From NCBI RefSeq assembly GCF_900107395.1, contig NZ_FNPW01000022.1:1-58435 (forward strand): 58,435 bases of DNA, in the 5' to 3' direction. The notes below the pieces were generated by a model. It was given only the letters and a program-made list of their open reading frames with translations, was not told the DNA's origin and made no database searches. This stretch comes from Pseudomonas sp. NFIX28. Its GTDB lineage: Bacteria > Pseudomonadota > Gammaproteobacteria > Pseudomonadales > Pseudomonadaceae. Position 1 is the stretch's first letter. Each line of letters starts with the position of its first letter. The position numbers were made by a program, and so were the translations under genes. This document shows, in pieces, positions 50,776 through 58,435 of this stretch.

Positions 50776-52779
50776 TCAACGCACCAGATGCAGGAACTGC
50801 ATATGGCGTTCGTACTGGTCGAGGATGTCGTTGATGATCTGTTCCTTGGTGTAGCCCATCAGATCGTAATCCTGGCTACCCTCGGCCAGGTGCACCTCGG
50901 CCCGGTAGTAACGCCGGTTGCGCATCTCCTTGGGCCCCATGCCGCCACGGGCGAAGGACGGCGTGAAGTAGCCGCGCATCTGCACCTGATAGACAAAGGG
51001 ATGCTGGTCGCCGTGGCCGATTTCCAGGCTGACGTTATCGTTGGCCGGGTCCGGCTGGGTGATCACGTTCAGGCCTTTCTCGACGAAGACCGCCGTCACC
51101 TCTTCGATAGCCGGTCGCACCGTCTGGTCGAGGAAGCGATACACCTCGTCGCGCGACGGGAAATGCACCGCCTGGCTCAGGCGCTGGCGCCAGCCGCCCT
51201 TGCCGCGCCGCGAAGACGACGAGACCGGCGCCAGCGAATGCAGTTGGGCGATCTGCTTCTGCGACTCGAGGTAGAAGGCCTTGTGCAGCCCCCACATCAT
51301 CAGCAGCAGAATCATCGAGAACGGCAGCGAGGTCAGCACCACCGCCGACTTCAGCGAGTCGATGCTGCCGGCGAACAGCAGCGCGCTGGTGACCAGCGCG
51401 GTCATTGCGCCCCAGAACACCCGCAGCCATTTCGGCCCGTCCTCATCGGCATTGCCGCCCTTGGCCGACAGGGTCGAGAGCACCACGGTGCCGGAGTCGG
51501 CCGAGGTGACGAAGAACACGAAGCTGATGAACACCGTCACAGCGATGACGGTCTTGCTCCAGGGGTAGGTTTCCAGCAGCAGGTAGAGGGTCATCGACGG
51601 GTTCTCGATGGCCGACATGCCCAGCGCGCTCATGCCGTGGTTGAGCACCTGGTCGATGGCGCTGTTACCGAAGATCGACATCCAGGCCAGGGTGAAGCCC
51701 AGGGGAATCAGCAACACGCCGAACACGAATTCGCGGATGGTCCGGCCACGGGAAATCCGCGCGATGAACAGGCCCACGAACGGCGACCATGCAATCCACC
51801 AGGCCCAGTAGAAGACAGTCCAGCCACCCAGCCAGTCGCTGGGCTTGTCGTAGGCGTAGAGGTCGAAACTCTTCATCGGCAGCGCGCCGAGGTAGTCGCC
51901 AAGGTTCTGGATCAGGGTGTTGAGCAGATGCTGCGTGGGGCCGGCGAACAACACGAACAGCAGCAGCGCACAGGCCAGCAGCATGTTGATGTCGGACATC
52001 ACCCGCACGCCCTTGTCGACGCCGGACACCGCGACGATGATCGCCGCGCCCATCATCAGGGTGATCAGGCCCACCTGGACCCACTGGGTGTGGGCGATGC
52101 CGAACAGGTAGTCCAGGCCGGAGTTGAGGTGCAGCACGCCAAAGCCCATGTCGGCGCCCAGGCCGAACACCGTGGCGATGATGCCGAAGCCGTCCACCGC
52201 GTAGCCGATCGGGCCGTTGATGCGCTTGCCGATCAGCGGGTACAGCGCCGAGCGCAGGGCCAGCGGCAGGTTATGCCGGTAGGCGAAATACGCCAGGGCC
52301 ATGCCGACGAAGGCGAACACGCCCCAGCCGTGCAGGCCCCAGTGCAGGAAGAGAATCTGCATGGCCTGGCGCGCCGCGTCAGCGGTCCCGGCCTCGCCCT
52401 GGGGCGGTTGCAGCATGTGGGTCAGGGGTTCCGAGACGCAGAAGAAAAACAGCGTGATGCTGATCCCGGCGGCGAACAGCATGCCGGCCCAGGACAGGTA
52501 ACTGAATTCCGGTTCGTCGTGGTCGGCACCGAGCTTGATCTTGCCGTAGCCGGACAAGGCGGTGACCACCACGAAGATCAGGTACAGGGTCATGGCCAGC
52601 ATGTAGTACCAGCCGACCGTGTTGGCCGCCCAGTTCTGCGCGGCCAGCAACCAGGCACCGGCCTGTTCCGGCAGGGCGATGACCACCAGGCCGAAGGCCA
52701 GGATAAAGCTCGCGGCGAAGTAGAACACCGGCGGATTCATGCGGATCAGACCGCTGGGAGGAATGGACGATGCACTCAT
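50776..52779 (-). CDS. betT: BCCT-family choline/betaine transporter
   Basis: A secondary transporter of 667 residues with about 12 membrane helices, the BCCT aromatic signature region FYWAWWIAWSPFVGLFIARI, and a long cytoplasmic C-terminal domain (about 500-667, including ITQPDPANDNVSLEIGHGDQ and ending YERHMQFLHLVR) as in osmoregulated BetT. It brings in choline (or a related trimethylammonium compound) for glycine betaine synthesis. The ATG at 52779 is supported by GAGGTG 8 nt upstream. A perfect BetI-like palindrome lies about 90 bp upstream, which strengthens the choline assignment. The bet genes are not in the window. Confidence 0.9.
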   Translation of the reverse strand: MSASSIPPSGLIRMNPPVFYFAASFILAFGLVVIALPEQAGAWLLAAQNWAANTVGWYYMLAMTLYLIFVVVTALSGYGKIKLGADHDEPEFSYLSWAGMLFAAGISITLFFFCVSEPLTHMLQPPQGEAGTADAARQAMQILFLHWGLHGWGVFAFVGMALAYFAYRHNLPLALRSALYPLIGKRINGPIGYAVDGFGIIATVFGLGADMGFGVLHLNSGLDYLFGIAHTQWVQVGLITLMMGAAIIVAVSGVDKGVRVMSDINMLLACALLLFVLFAGPTQHLLNTLIQNLGDYLGALPMKSFDLYAYDKPSDWLGGWTVFYWAWWIAWSPFVGLFIARISRGRTIREFVFGVLLIPLGFTLAWMSIFGNSAIDQVLNHGMSALGMSAIENPSMTLYLLLETYPWSKTVIAVTVFISFVFFVTSADSGTVVLSTLSAKGGNADEDGPKWLRVFWGAMTALVTSALLFAGSIDSLKSAVVLTSLPFSMILLLMMWGLHKAFYLESQKQIAQLHSLAPVSSSSRRGKGGWRQRLSQAVHFPSRDEVYRFLDQTVRPAIEEVTAVFVEKGLNVITQPDPANDNVSLEIGHGDQHPFVYQVQMRGYFTPSFARGGMGPKEMRNRRYYRAEVHLAEGSQDYDLMGYTKEQIINDILDQYERHMQFLHLVR

Positions 52780-52870
52780 CAAACGTGCACCTCGAGGGGG
52801 TAAAACGCGGCTGAAAAGATCGGACTCAGCAAAGGTAAGCCTCCTGTTGTGAGCGGGCAGCAAGCTGCCG

Positions 52871-52900
52871 GTTTAACTTGAACAAGCGTTCAAGTTAAAC
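52871..52900. promoter_or_regulatory. Palindromic BetI-like operator upstream of betT
   Basis: GTTTAACTTGAAC (52871-52883) and GTTCAAGTTAAAC (52888-52900) are exact 13-bp inverted repeats around AAGC. The inner TTGAAC/GTTCAA words agree with what is known of BetI operators of choline genes. It sits 92 bp upstream of the betT start. Confidence 0.65.
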
Positions 52901-53087
52901 ACGGATAAGCGCGCAAGGACTAATCGCCGGGCTCGGCGGTCGCCTGGTTACGTTAGCTCGGGGAAGGGTATGACGTGTGGCGCGGCGAATCGTTCAGCAC
53001 TAAATAAGCGAAGTGCCATCAGCCGCTGCGGAAGGATGCGCCAAGGGGCGCGGGGCCTTCAAAAGACCCCGAGACGGCCTGAAAAGC

Positions 53088-53111
53088 TTCGCGGGCAAGC
53101 CTCGCTCCTAC
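53088..53111 (-). repeat. REP element, family A (single)
   Basis: TTCGCGGGCAAGCCTCGCTC then CTAC, between epsC and the betT promoter region. Confidence 0.7.
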
Positions 53112-53161
53112 AGAGGTATACGCGGCTTGCGCGCGAAACATCGAACAGGCGCGGAAGGCTC

Positions 53162-54088
53162 TTACTTCTGCGACCCATCGTCATGTTGCAGGTTGGCCTG
53201 GGTCAGGTTGCACCCGGCCGGCACGCTGCGGGTCAGCCAGACGTTGCCGCCGATGGTCGAACCCTTGCCAATGGTGATGCGCCCGAGAATGGTCGCGCCG
53301 GCGTAGATCACCACGTCGTCCTCGACGATCGGGTGGCGCGGGTGGCCCTTCTGCAGTTGGCCGTCCTCGTCCGCCGGGAAGCGTTTGGCGCCCAGGGTCA
53401 CGGCCTGGTAGATGCGCACGCGCTCGCCGATGATCGCGGTCTCGCCGATCACCACGCCGGTGCCGTGGTCGATGAAGAAACTGCGGCCGATCTGCGCCCC
53501 CGGGTGAATGTCGATGCCGGTGGCCGAGTGGGCGATTTCCGCGCTGATCCGCGCCAGCAGCGGCAGGCCGGCGCGGTACAGGTGGTGGGCCAGGCGATGG
53601 TGGATCACTGCCAGGATGCCCGGGTAGCACAGCAGCACTTCATCGACGCTGCGCGCCGCCGGGTCGCCGTGGTAGGCGGCCAGCACGTCGGTGTCGAGCA
53701 GCACCCGCAGGCCCGGCAAGGCCAGGGCGAAATCCTGGATGATGCGGATGGCCTTGGCGTTGACGTCCTGGTCGGCCTCGGCGTTTTGGCGCGCGGCGTA
53801 GCGCAGCTCCAGGCGAGCCTGGGCGAGCAGCGCATTGAGCGCCGCGTCCAGGGTGTGGCCGACGTAGAAGTCCTCGCTTTCCTCGCGCAGGTCCACCGGC
53901 CCCAGGCGCATCGGGAACAGGGCGCCGCACAGCGCCTCGAGAATCTCGGCCATGGCCGCGCGCGACGGCAGTTCACGACCGCCCTGCTCGCCACTGACCC
54001 GCCCGTTGCGGGTACGCCATTGGTCGCGGGCATCACGCAGTTGACCGACGATGGTCTGCAATTGCCAATGGCTGGAACGCTCGCTCAC
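53162..54088 (-). CDS. epsC: Serine O-acetyltransferase
   Basis: Makes O-acetylserine from serine and acetyl-CoA, the carbon skeleton for cysteine. The 308-residue protein has an N-terminal helical domain and a C-terminal left-handed beta helix of hexapeptide repeats: DIHPGAQIGRSFFIDHGTGV with the catalytic Asp/His, VVIGETAIIGERVRIYQAVT and TIGGNVWLTRSVPAG. This matches the long EpsC class rather than the shorter CysE. The start is a GTG at 54088 with AGGAG 7 nt upstream. It is divergent from D-cysteine desulfhydrase across 191 bp, so both may share CysB-type control. Confidence 0.92.
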   Translation of the reverse strand: MSERSSHWQLQTIVGQLRDARDQWRTRNGRVSGEQGGRELPSRAAMAEILEALCGALFPMRLGPVDLREESEDFYVGHTLDAALNALLAQARLELRYAARQNAEADQDVNAKAIRIIQDFALALPGLRVLLDTDVLAAYHGDPAARSVDEVLLCYPGILAVIHHRLAHHLYRAGLPLLARISAEIAHSATGIDIHPGAQIGRSFFIDHGTGVVIGETAIIGERVRIYQAVTLGAKRFPADEDGQLQKGHPRHPIVEDDVVIYAGATILGRITIGKGSTIGGNVWLTRSVPAGCNLTQANLQHDDGSQK

Positions 54089-54219
54089 GATAAGACTCCT
54101 CACTCAGGCGGCCGGACTGTCTGGCCGCGTAAACGATGTCACTTTACGGTATGCGTCCCAGGCCAAATTAAGAACTAATTGTGCTGGCTTAAGCACCTTT
54201 TGGCATAAGCGATTGGCGG

Positions 54220-54248
54220 TTGCTCCGGCAAATATCGCTGCCTATAGT
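54220..54248 (+). promoter_or_regulatory. Promoter of the desulfhydrase gene
   Basis: TTGCTC (54220-54225), 17 bp, TATAGT (54243-54248), 32 bp before the ATG. The AT-rich half of the gap upstream (54165-54200) is a plausible activator site. Confidence 0.5.
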
Positions 54249-54279
54249 CCCTGACACCTTTTACAACCCGTGCGGCCTC

Positions 54280-55275
54280 ATGATCAAACAACAGCTCGAC
54301 CGTTTTCACCGTCTCGACCTGCTGGGCGGCGCCACCGCCCTGGAAAAACTCGAACGCCTGTCCATCTGGCTGGGTCGCGATGTCTACGTCAAGCGCGACG
54401 ACACCACGCCGCTGGCCATGGGCGGCAACAAATTGCGCAAACTCGAATACCTGGCCGCCGATGCCCTGGCCCGGGACGCCGACACCCTGATTACCGCGGG
54501 CGCCATCCAGTCCAACCACGTGCGCCAGACCGCGGCCATCGCCGCCAAGCTGGGCCTGGGCTGCGTCGCCCTGCTGGAAAACCCCATCGGCACCGATGAC
54601 AGCAATTACCTGGGCAACGGCAACCGCCTGCTGCTCGACCTGTTCGACGCCAAGGTCGAACTGGTGGAGAACCTGGACAACGCCGACGAACAATTGCAGG
54701 CCCTGGCCGAGCGCCTGCGCCGCAGCGGCAAACAGCCGTACCTGGTGCCGATTGGCGGTTCCAACGCCCTGGGCGCCCTGGGCTACGTGCGCGCCGGCCT
54801 GGAGCTGGCGGAGCAGATCAACAACACCGGGCTCGACTTTGCCGCGGTGGTCCTGGCTTCGGGCAGCGCCGGCACCCACAGCGGCCTGGCCCTGGCCTTG
54901 AGCGAAGTGCTGCCGCAGTTGCCGGTGATCGGCGTCACCGTGTCGCGCACCGAGCAAGCGCAACGGCCGAAGGTCCAGGGCCTGGCCGAACGCACCGCCG
55001 AATTGCTCGGGGTGCCGCTGCCCGAGCACTTCAAGGTGCAGTTGTGGGATGAGTATTTCGCCCCGCGCTATGGCGAGCCGAATGCCGGCACCCTGGCCGC
55101 GCTGAAGCTGCTGGCGAGCCAGGAAGGCCTGCTGCTGGACCCGGTCTACACCGGCAAGGCCATGGCCGGCCTGCTCGACGGCATCGGCCGCCAGCGCTTC
55201 GACGACGGCCCGATCCTCTTCCTGCACACCGGCGGCGCGCCGGCACTGTTCGCTTATGCCGGCTTGTTTGCATAA
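54280..55275 (+). CDS. dcyD: D-cysteine desulfhydrase
   Basis: A PLP enzyme of the ACC-deaminase family that breaks D-cysteine into pyruvate, ammonia and sulfide. The 331 residues include the N-terminal RFHRLDLLGGATALEKLERL, VYVKRDDTTPLAMGGNKLRK with the PLP lysine, GAIQSNHVRQTA and the phosphate loop around ASGSAGTHSG. I start at 54280 (MIKQQLDRFHR), which fits the family; the frame remains open 20 codons upstream. It is separated by a REPIN from the cystine transporter genes, and E. coli has the same dcyD/tcy link, where it detoxifies imported D-cystine. Confidence 0.92.
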   Translation: MIKQQLDRFHRLDLLGGATALEKLERLSIWLGRDVYVKRDDTTPLAMGGNKLRKLEYLAADALARDADTLITAGAIQSNHVRQTAAIAAKLGLGCVALLENPIGTDDSNYLGNGNRLLLDLFDAKVELVENLDNADEQLQALAERLRRSGKQPYLVPIGGSNALGALGYVRAGLELAEQINNTGLDFAAVVLASGSAGTHSGLALALSEVLPQLPVIGVTVSRTEQAQRPKVQGLAERTAELLGVPLPEHFKVQLWDEYFAPRYGEPNAGTLAALKLLASQEGLLLDPVYTGKAMAGLLDGIGRQRFDDGPILFLHTGGAPALFAYAGLFA

Positions 55276-55283
55276 CCCATGCC

Positions 55284-55401
55284 TGTAGCCGCTGGCGCAG
55301 GCTGCGCTCGATTGGGCGGCATTCCGTACCGAAGGGGGGCGCAGGACTTGAGATCGCAGGAGGTCCTGCGGACCTGTCGCAGCCTGCGGCAGCGGCTACA
55401 G
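55284..55401. repeat. REPIN, family B
   Basis: TGTAGCCGCTGGCGCAGGCT on the left and inverted GCAGCCTGCGGCAGCGGCTA on the right, between the desulfhydrase and transporter genes. Confidence 0.75.
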
Positions 55402-55446
55402 GGATGCATATTTATAAAAAGCATAACAATGTGAATTTTTATTATT

Positions 55447-55474
55447 TTTACACCTAAAAAGCGCCCCTTATAGT
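55447..55474 (+). promoter_or_regulatory. Promoter of the cystine transporter operon
   Basis: TTTACA (55447-55452), 16 bp, TATAGT (55469-55474). The preceding stretch 55407-55446 is strongly AT-rich (ATAAAAAGCATAACAATGTG), as in CysB-controlled promoters; the regulator is inferred. Confidence 0.5.
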
Positions 55475-55601
55475 CGCGCCGCAGGCGAATTTGCCAAGAG
55501 ACGCATACGCTGCATTAGGGCAGGATAAGGCGCTTGTTCCGGCTCACCGATTGACCTGCATTTCCCAACCGCATCTTCATAAGAAAACACAGGGGCTTGT
55601 C

Positions 55602-56399
55602 ATGATTTTTTCCGCACTACGTCGAAATATCCTCGTTGGCTCGCTGGGCCTGGCCCTCGGTGTCGGGTTGCTGGGGCAAGCGGTTGCCGGCGAGCAACTG
55701 CAGAAGATCAAGGACGCCGGCGTCATCAACGTCGGCCTGGAAGGCACCTACCCGCCGTTCAGCTACGTCGATGAAAGCGGCAAGCTGGCCGGCTTCGAAG
55801 TGGAGTTCTCCGAAGCCCTGGCGCAGAAGCTCGGCGTGAAGGTCAAACTGCAGCCGACCAAATGGGACGGCATCCTCGCCGCCCTGGAATCCAAGCGCCT
55901 GGACGCGGTGATCAACCAGGTGACCATTTCCGAAGAGCGCAAGAAGAAATACGACTTCTCCACCCCCTACACCATTTCCGGCATCCAGGCCCTGACCCAG
56001 AAAAAGAACGAAGGCAAGTTCAAGACCGCCGCCGACCTGGCCGGGCACAAGGTCGGTGTCGGCCTGGGCACCAACTACGAGCAATGGCTCAAGGACAACG
56101 TGCCGAAAGCCATCATCAAGACCTACGACGACGATCCGACCAAGTACCAGGACCTGCGCGTGGGCCGTATCGACGCGATCCTGGTGGACCGCCTGGCCGC
56201 CTTCGAGCTGATCAAGAAAACCAACAACACCCTGGCCGTGTCCGGCGAGCCCTTCTCTCGCCAGGAAGCCGGCGTGGCCCTGCGCAAAGGCGAACCCGAG
56301 CTGCTGGCCGCGGTGAACAAGGCGATCGAGGAACTGCGCGCCGACGGCACGCTGAAAAAGCTCTCGGAAAAATACTTCAACGCTGACGTCACTCAATAA
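55602..56399 (+). CDS. tcyJ: Cystine ABC transporter, periplasmic binding protein
   Basis: A 265-residue amino-acid binding protein of family 3. The signal peptide is ILVGSLGLALGVGLLGQAVA, followed by LQKIKDAGVINVGLEGTYPP, KLQPTKWDGILAALESKRLD and the characteristic DFSTPYTISGIQAL. It resembles TcyJ (FliY) of E. coli, which binds L-cystine and related compounds. The start at 55602 is set by AGGGG 6 nt upstream; the upstream frame is not conserved-looking. It is the first gene of a three-gene importer operon. Confidence 0.92.
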   Translation: MIFSALRRNILVGSLGLALGVGLLGQAVAGEQLQKIKDAGVINVGLEGTYPPFSYVDESGKLAGFEVEFSEALAQKLGVKVKLQPTKWDGILAALESKRLDAVINQVTISEERKKKYDFSTPYTISGIQALTQKKNEGKFKTAADLAGHKVGVGLGTNYEQWLKDNVPKAIIKTYDDDPTKYQDLRVGRIDAILVDRLAAFELIKKTNNTLAVSGEPFSRQEAGVALRKGEPELLAAVNKAIEELRADGTLKKLSEKYFNADVTQ

Positions 56400-57115
56400 T
56401 GGAAGCAGGTTTTCAGTTCGAACTGTCTTTCCCGCAGTTGAGCCAGCAAATCGCCGAAACCACGCAGCTGTTGCTGAACTCCGCGCCCTTTCTGTTCAAG
56501 GGCGCGTATTTCACGGTGATCCTCAGCCTGGGCGGCATGTTCTTCGGCTTCGTGCTGGGTTTCGCCCTGGCGCTGATGCGCCTGTCGCGCTTCAAGCTGT
56601 TGAGCTGGATCGCCCGCGTCTATGTATCGTTCTTTCGCGGCACGCCGCTCTTGGTGCAGCTGTTCGTGATCTATTACGGCCTGCCGCAGTTGGGTATCGA
56701 GCTTGACCCGCTGCCGGCGGCGCTGATCGGCTTCTCGTTGAACATGGCGGCCTATGCCTGCGAGATCCTGCGCGCGGCCATCGGCTCCATCGAGCGCGGG
56801 CAGTGGGAAGCGGCGGCCAGCATCGGCATGACCCGGGCCCAGACCCTGCGCCGGGCGATCCTGCCGCAAGCCATGCGCACGGCCTTGCCGCCGTTGGGCA
56901 ACAGCTTTATCTCGCTGGTCAAGGACACGGCCCTGGCCGCCACCATCCAGGTCCCGGAACTGTTCCGCCAGGCGCAGCTGATCACCGCCCGGACCTTCGA
57001 AGTCTTCACCATGTATCTTGCCGCCGCGCTGATCTACTGGGTTCTGGCCAGCGTGCTGGCGCACCTGCAGAACCGACTGGAAGAGCGGGTCAATCGGCAC
57101 GACCAGGAGTCCTGA
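56399..57115 (+). CDS. tcyL: Cystine ABC transporter, permease
   Basis: A 238-residue inner-membrane permease of the HisM/GlnP class, with about five helices, FRGTPLLVQLFVIYYGLPQL and the ATPase contact loop EAAASIGMTRAQTLRRAILP. The ATG overlaps the tcyJ stop codon by one base (TAATG). TcyL pairs with itself in the homologous E. coli system. Confidence 0.93.
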   Translation: MEAGFQFELSFPQLSQQIAETTQLLLNSAPFLFKGAYFTVILSLGGMFFGFVLGFALALMRLSRFKLLSWIARVYVSFFRGTPLLVQLFVIYYGLPQLGIELDPLPAALIGFSLNMAAYACEILRAAIGSIERGQWEAAASIGMTRAQTLRRAILPQAMRTALPPLGNSFISLVKDTALAATIQVPELFRQAQLITARTFEVFTMYLAAALIYWVLASVLAHLQNRLEERVNRHDQES

Positions 57116-57119
57116 ACCC

Positions 57120-57881
57120 ATGATTGTGGTTGAAAAACTGACGAAGCAGTTCAAGGGTCAGACCGTTCTCAATGGCATCGACCTGACGGTGGCGGAAGGC
57201 GAGGTGGTCGCGATCATCGGCCCCAGCGGCTCGGGCAAGACCACCTTTTTGCGCTGCCTGAATTTTCTCGAGGAACCTACCAGCGGCCGGATCAAGGTCG
57301 GCAATATCGAGATCGATGGCAGCCGCCCGCTGACCCAGCAGCAGGGCCTGGTGCGGCAACTGCGCCAGCAGGTGGGTTTCGTGTTCCAGAGCTTCAACCT
57401 GTTCCCCCATCGCACCGCGCTGGAGAACGTCATCGAAGGCCCGCTGGTGGTGAAGAAGACGCCCCGCGAGCAGGCCGTGGCCCTGGGCCGCCAACTGCTG
57501 GCCAAGGTCGGCCTGGCGGGCAAGGAAGACGCCTACCCGCGGCGCCTCTCCGGCGGCCAGCAACAGCGCGTGGCGATTGCCCGGGCGCTGGCGATGGAGC
57601 CGCAGGTGATCCTGTTCGACGAACCGACCTCGGCGCTCGACCCGGAGCTGGTGGGCGAAGTGCTGGCGACCATCCGCGGCCTGGCCGAGGAAAAACGCAC
57701 CATGGTCATCGTCACCCACGAAATGGGCTTCGCTCGCGACGTGGCCAATCGGGTGATCTTCTTCGACAAAGGGGTGATCGTCGAACAGGGCGAAGCCAAG
57801 GCGCTGTTCGCCAACCCCAGGGAAGAACGCACCAAACAGTTCCTCAGCAAATTCCTCACCTCGGGCCATCCCCAGGCCTGA
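57120..57881 (+). CDS. tcyN: Cystine ABC transporter, ATPase
   Basis: A 253-residue ABC ATPase of the polar amino acid class: Walker A GPSGSGKTTFLRCLNFLEEP, Q-loop VGFVFQSFNLFPHRTALEN, signature LSGGQQQRVAIARALAM, Walker B VILFDEPTSALDPELV and the switch His in IVTHEMGFARDV. It lies 4 bp after tcyL. The transcript then runs into the tandem REPIN array at 57956. Confidence 0.93.
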   Translation: MIVVEKLTKQFKGQTVLNGIDLTVAEGEVVAIIGPSGSGKTTFLRCLNFLEEPTSGRIKVGNIEIDGSRPLTQQQGLVRQLRQQVGFVFQSFNLFPHRTALENVIEGPLVVKKTPREQAVALGRQLLAKVGLAGKEDAYPRRLSGGQQQRVAIARALAMEPQVILFDEPTSALDPELVGEVLATIRGLAEEKRTMVIVTHEMGFARDVANRVIFFDKGVIVEQGEAKALFANPREERTKQFLSKFLTSGHPQA

Positions 57882-57955
57882 CCTACGCCTCGCTGCCGAG
57901 CCTGGGCGTGCTGGGCAGCGAGCGCAAACCCGCTCCCCCATTCCGCCAGACACAT

Positions 57956-58435
57956 CGCATACGCCGGTTGACGACGGCTGCGCCGCCGATCGCAGGCTAC
58001 GCCAGCGGCTACAAAAACCACACCCCGCCCCTGTAGCCGCTGCCGAGCCCGCGAGGCTGCGATAAGGCCCGCAGGGCCTTCCTGCGTCCCCAAATCCCCT
58101 CCTCTTCAAACCTCTTTGCAAACCATGCCCCAGCCACCACCGCATACGCCGGTTGACGACGGCTGCGCCGCCGAGCGCAGGCTACGCCAGCGGCTACAGA
58201 AACTACGCCCCGCCCCCGTAGCCGCTGCCGAGCCCCGCGAGGCTGCGACAAGGCCCGCAGGGCCTTCCTGCGTCCCCAAATTCCCTCCTCTCCAAAACGC
58301 TTCGCAACCATGCCCCAGCCACCACCGCATACGCCGGTTGACGACGGCTGCGCCGCCGAGCGCAGGCTACGCCAGCGGCTACAAAAACCACACCCCGCCC
58401 CCGTAGCCGCTGCCGAGCCCGCGAGGCTGCGATAA
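57956..58435. repeat. Tandem array of 185-bp REPIN-containing units
   Basis: The word CGCATACGCCGGTTGACGAC starts at 57956, 58141 and 58326, an exact period of 185 bp. Each unit has an inverted REP (GCTACGCCAGCGGCTACA), then a direct REP (TGTAGCCGCTGCCGAGCC), then AAGGCCCGCAGGGCCTTCCT and a spacer ending CAGCCACCAC. The third copy is cut by the window edge. Copies are nearly identical, differing by single bases. No gene is seen here. Confidence 0.9.

Noticed and set aside
50788..52803. A 671-codon plus-strand frame opposite betT, and similar long frames opposite dctB (9852-11774) and tex (38824-40782).
   Set aside because: All are antisense shadows with composition typical of reverse-complemented Pseudomonas codons.
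57956..58435. CRISPR array, because of regular repeats.
   Set aside because: The repeat is a contiguous 185-bp tandem unit with nearly identical 'spacers' and internal REP palindromes; there are no cas genes or unique spacers.

Overview
The window is high-GC chromosomal DNA from a Pseudomonas of the fluorescens lineage. The evidence is the gene content and order together with the abundant REP/REPIN palindromes. From established knowledge of P. aeruginosa PAO1, the order rml(rfb)-dctBD, cysQ-nudE-yrfG-LysM, fdhD-oxidoreductase, pckA-hslO-hslR, rimK, amgS/amgR, tex, thioesterase, gshA is a conserved stretch (around PA5161-PA5203). Here it is interrupted by lineage-specific insertions. No rRNA, tRNA or CRISPR array was seen.

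Layout. 1-700: the tail of an IS3-type transposase and a small conserved protein. 0.9-6.1 kb (minus strand): agmatine catabolism genes aguB-aguA, and upstream of them a 970-residue fusion of a kinase, a degenerate M23-like domain and a class III PLP enzyme. Paired palindromes lie in the aguB leader. 6.3-9.7 kb: the dTDP-L-rhamnose operon rfbB-rfbA-rfbC-rfbD, each pair overlapping by ATGA. It ends in a 210-bp MITE flanked by CTAG. 10-13.2 kb: a DctB/DctD-like C4-dicarboxylate two-component pair without its usual transporter. 13.2-23.5 kb: housekeeping hydrolases, a LysM/BON protein, LysR, FdhD with an FdhF/YdeP-type molybdoenzyme, a glycine-zipper protein, a thioesterase and a hydroxyacyl-CoA dehydrogenase. 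23.5-28.1 kb: a RecQ-type helicase and an exported TPR/deacetylase pair.

28.4-30.6 kb is the main accessory island. It holds an S-type-pyocin/colicin-E9-like HNH DNase toxin, its cognate immunity gene, an orphan colicin E3/cloacin-type immunity gene and a third small putative immunity gene. The composition is AT-rich from the nuclease domain onward.

30.7-43.3 kb returns to the conserved backbone: pckA, hslO, hslR, rimB-rimK, envZ/ompR (amgS/amgR), tex, a thioesterase and gshA. 43.4-47.3 kb is tauABCD for taurine sulfur. 47.4-48.4 kb is a FitA-like antitoxin with a truncated toxin remnant, followed by gene-poor DNA. 48.4-52.8 kb: LysR divergent from a short-chain dehydrogenase, a small membrane protein, and a BCCT transporter with a perfect BetI-like palindrome upstream. 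53.1-57.9 kb: serine acetyltransferase epsC, divergent from D-cysteine desulfhydrase and a cystine ABC transporter. With gshA and tauABCD these form a sulfur/cysteine neighbourhood. The window ends in a 185-bp tandem array of REPIN units.

A recurring theme is very stable hairpins placed between cistrons whose products are normally needed at different levels (tauA/tauB, ompR/envZ, tauC/tauD, TPR protein/deacetylase). Functional calls rest on motifs and family resemblance recognised by eye; no database search was possible.
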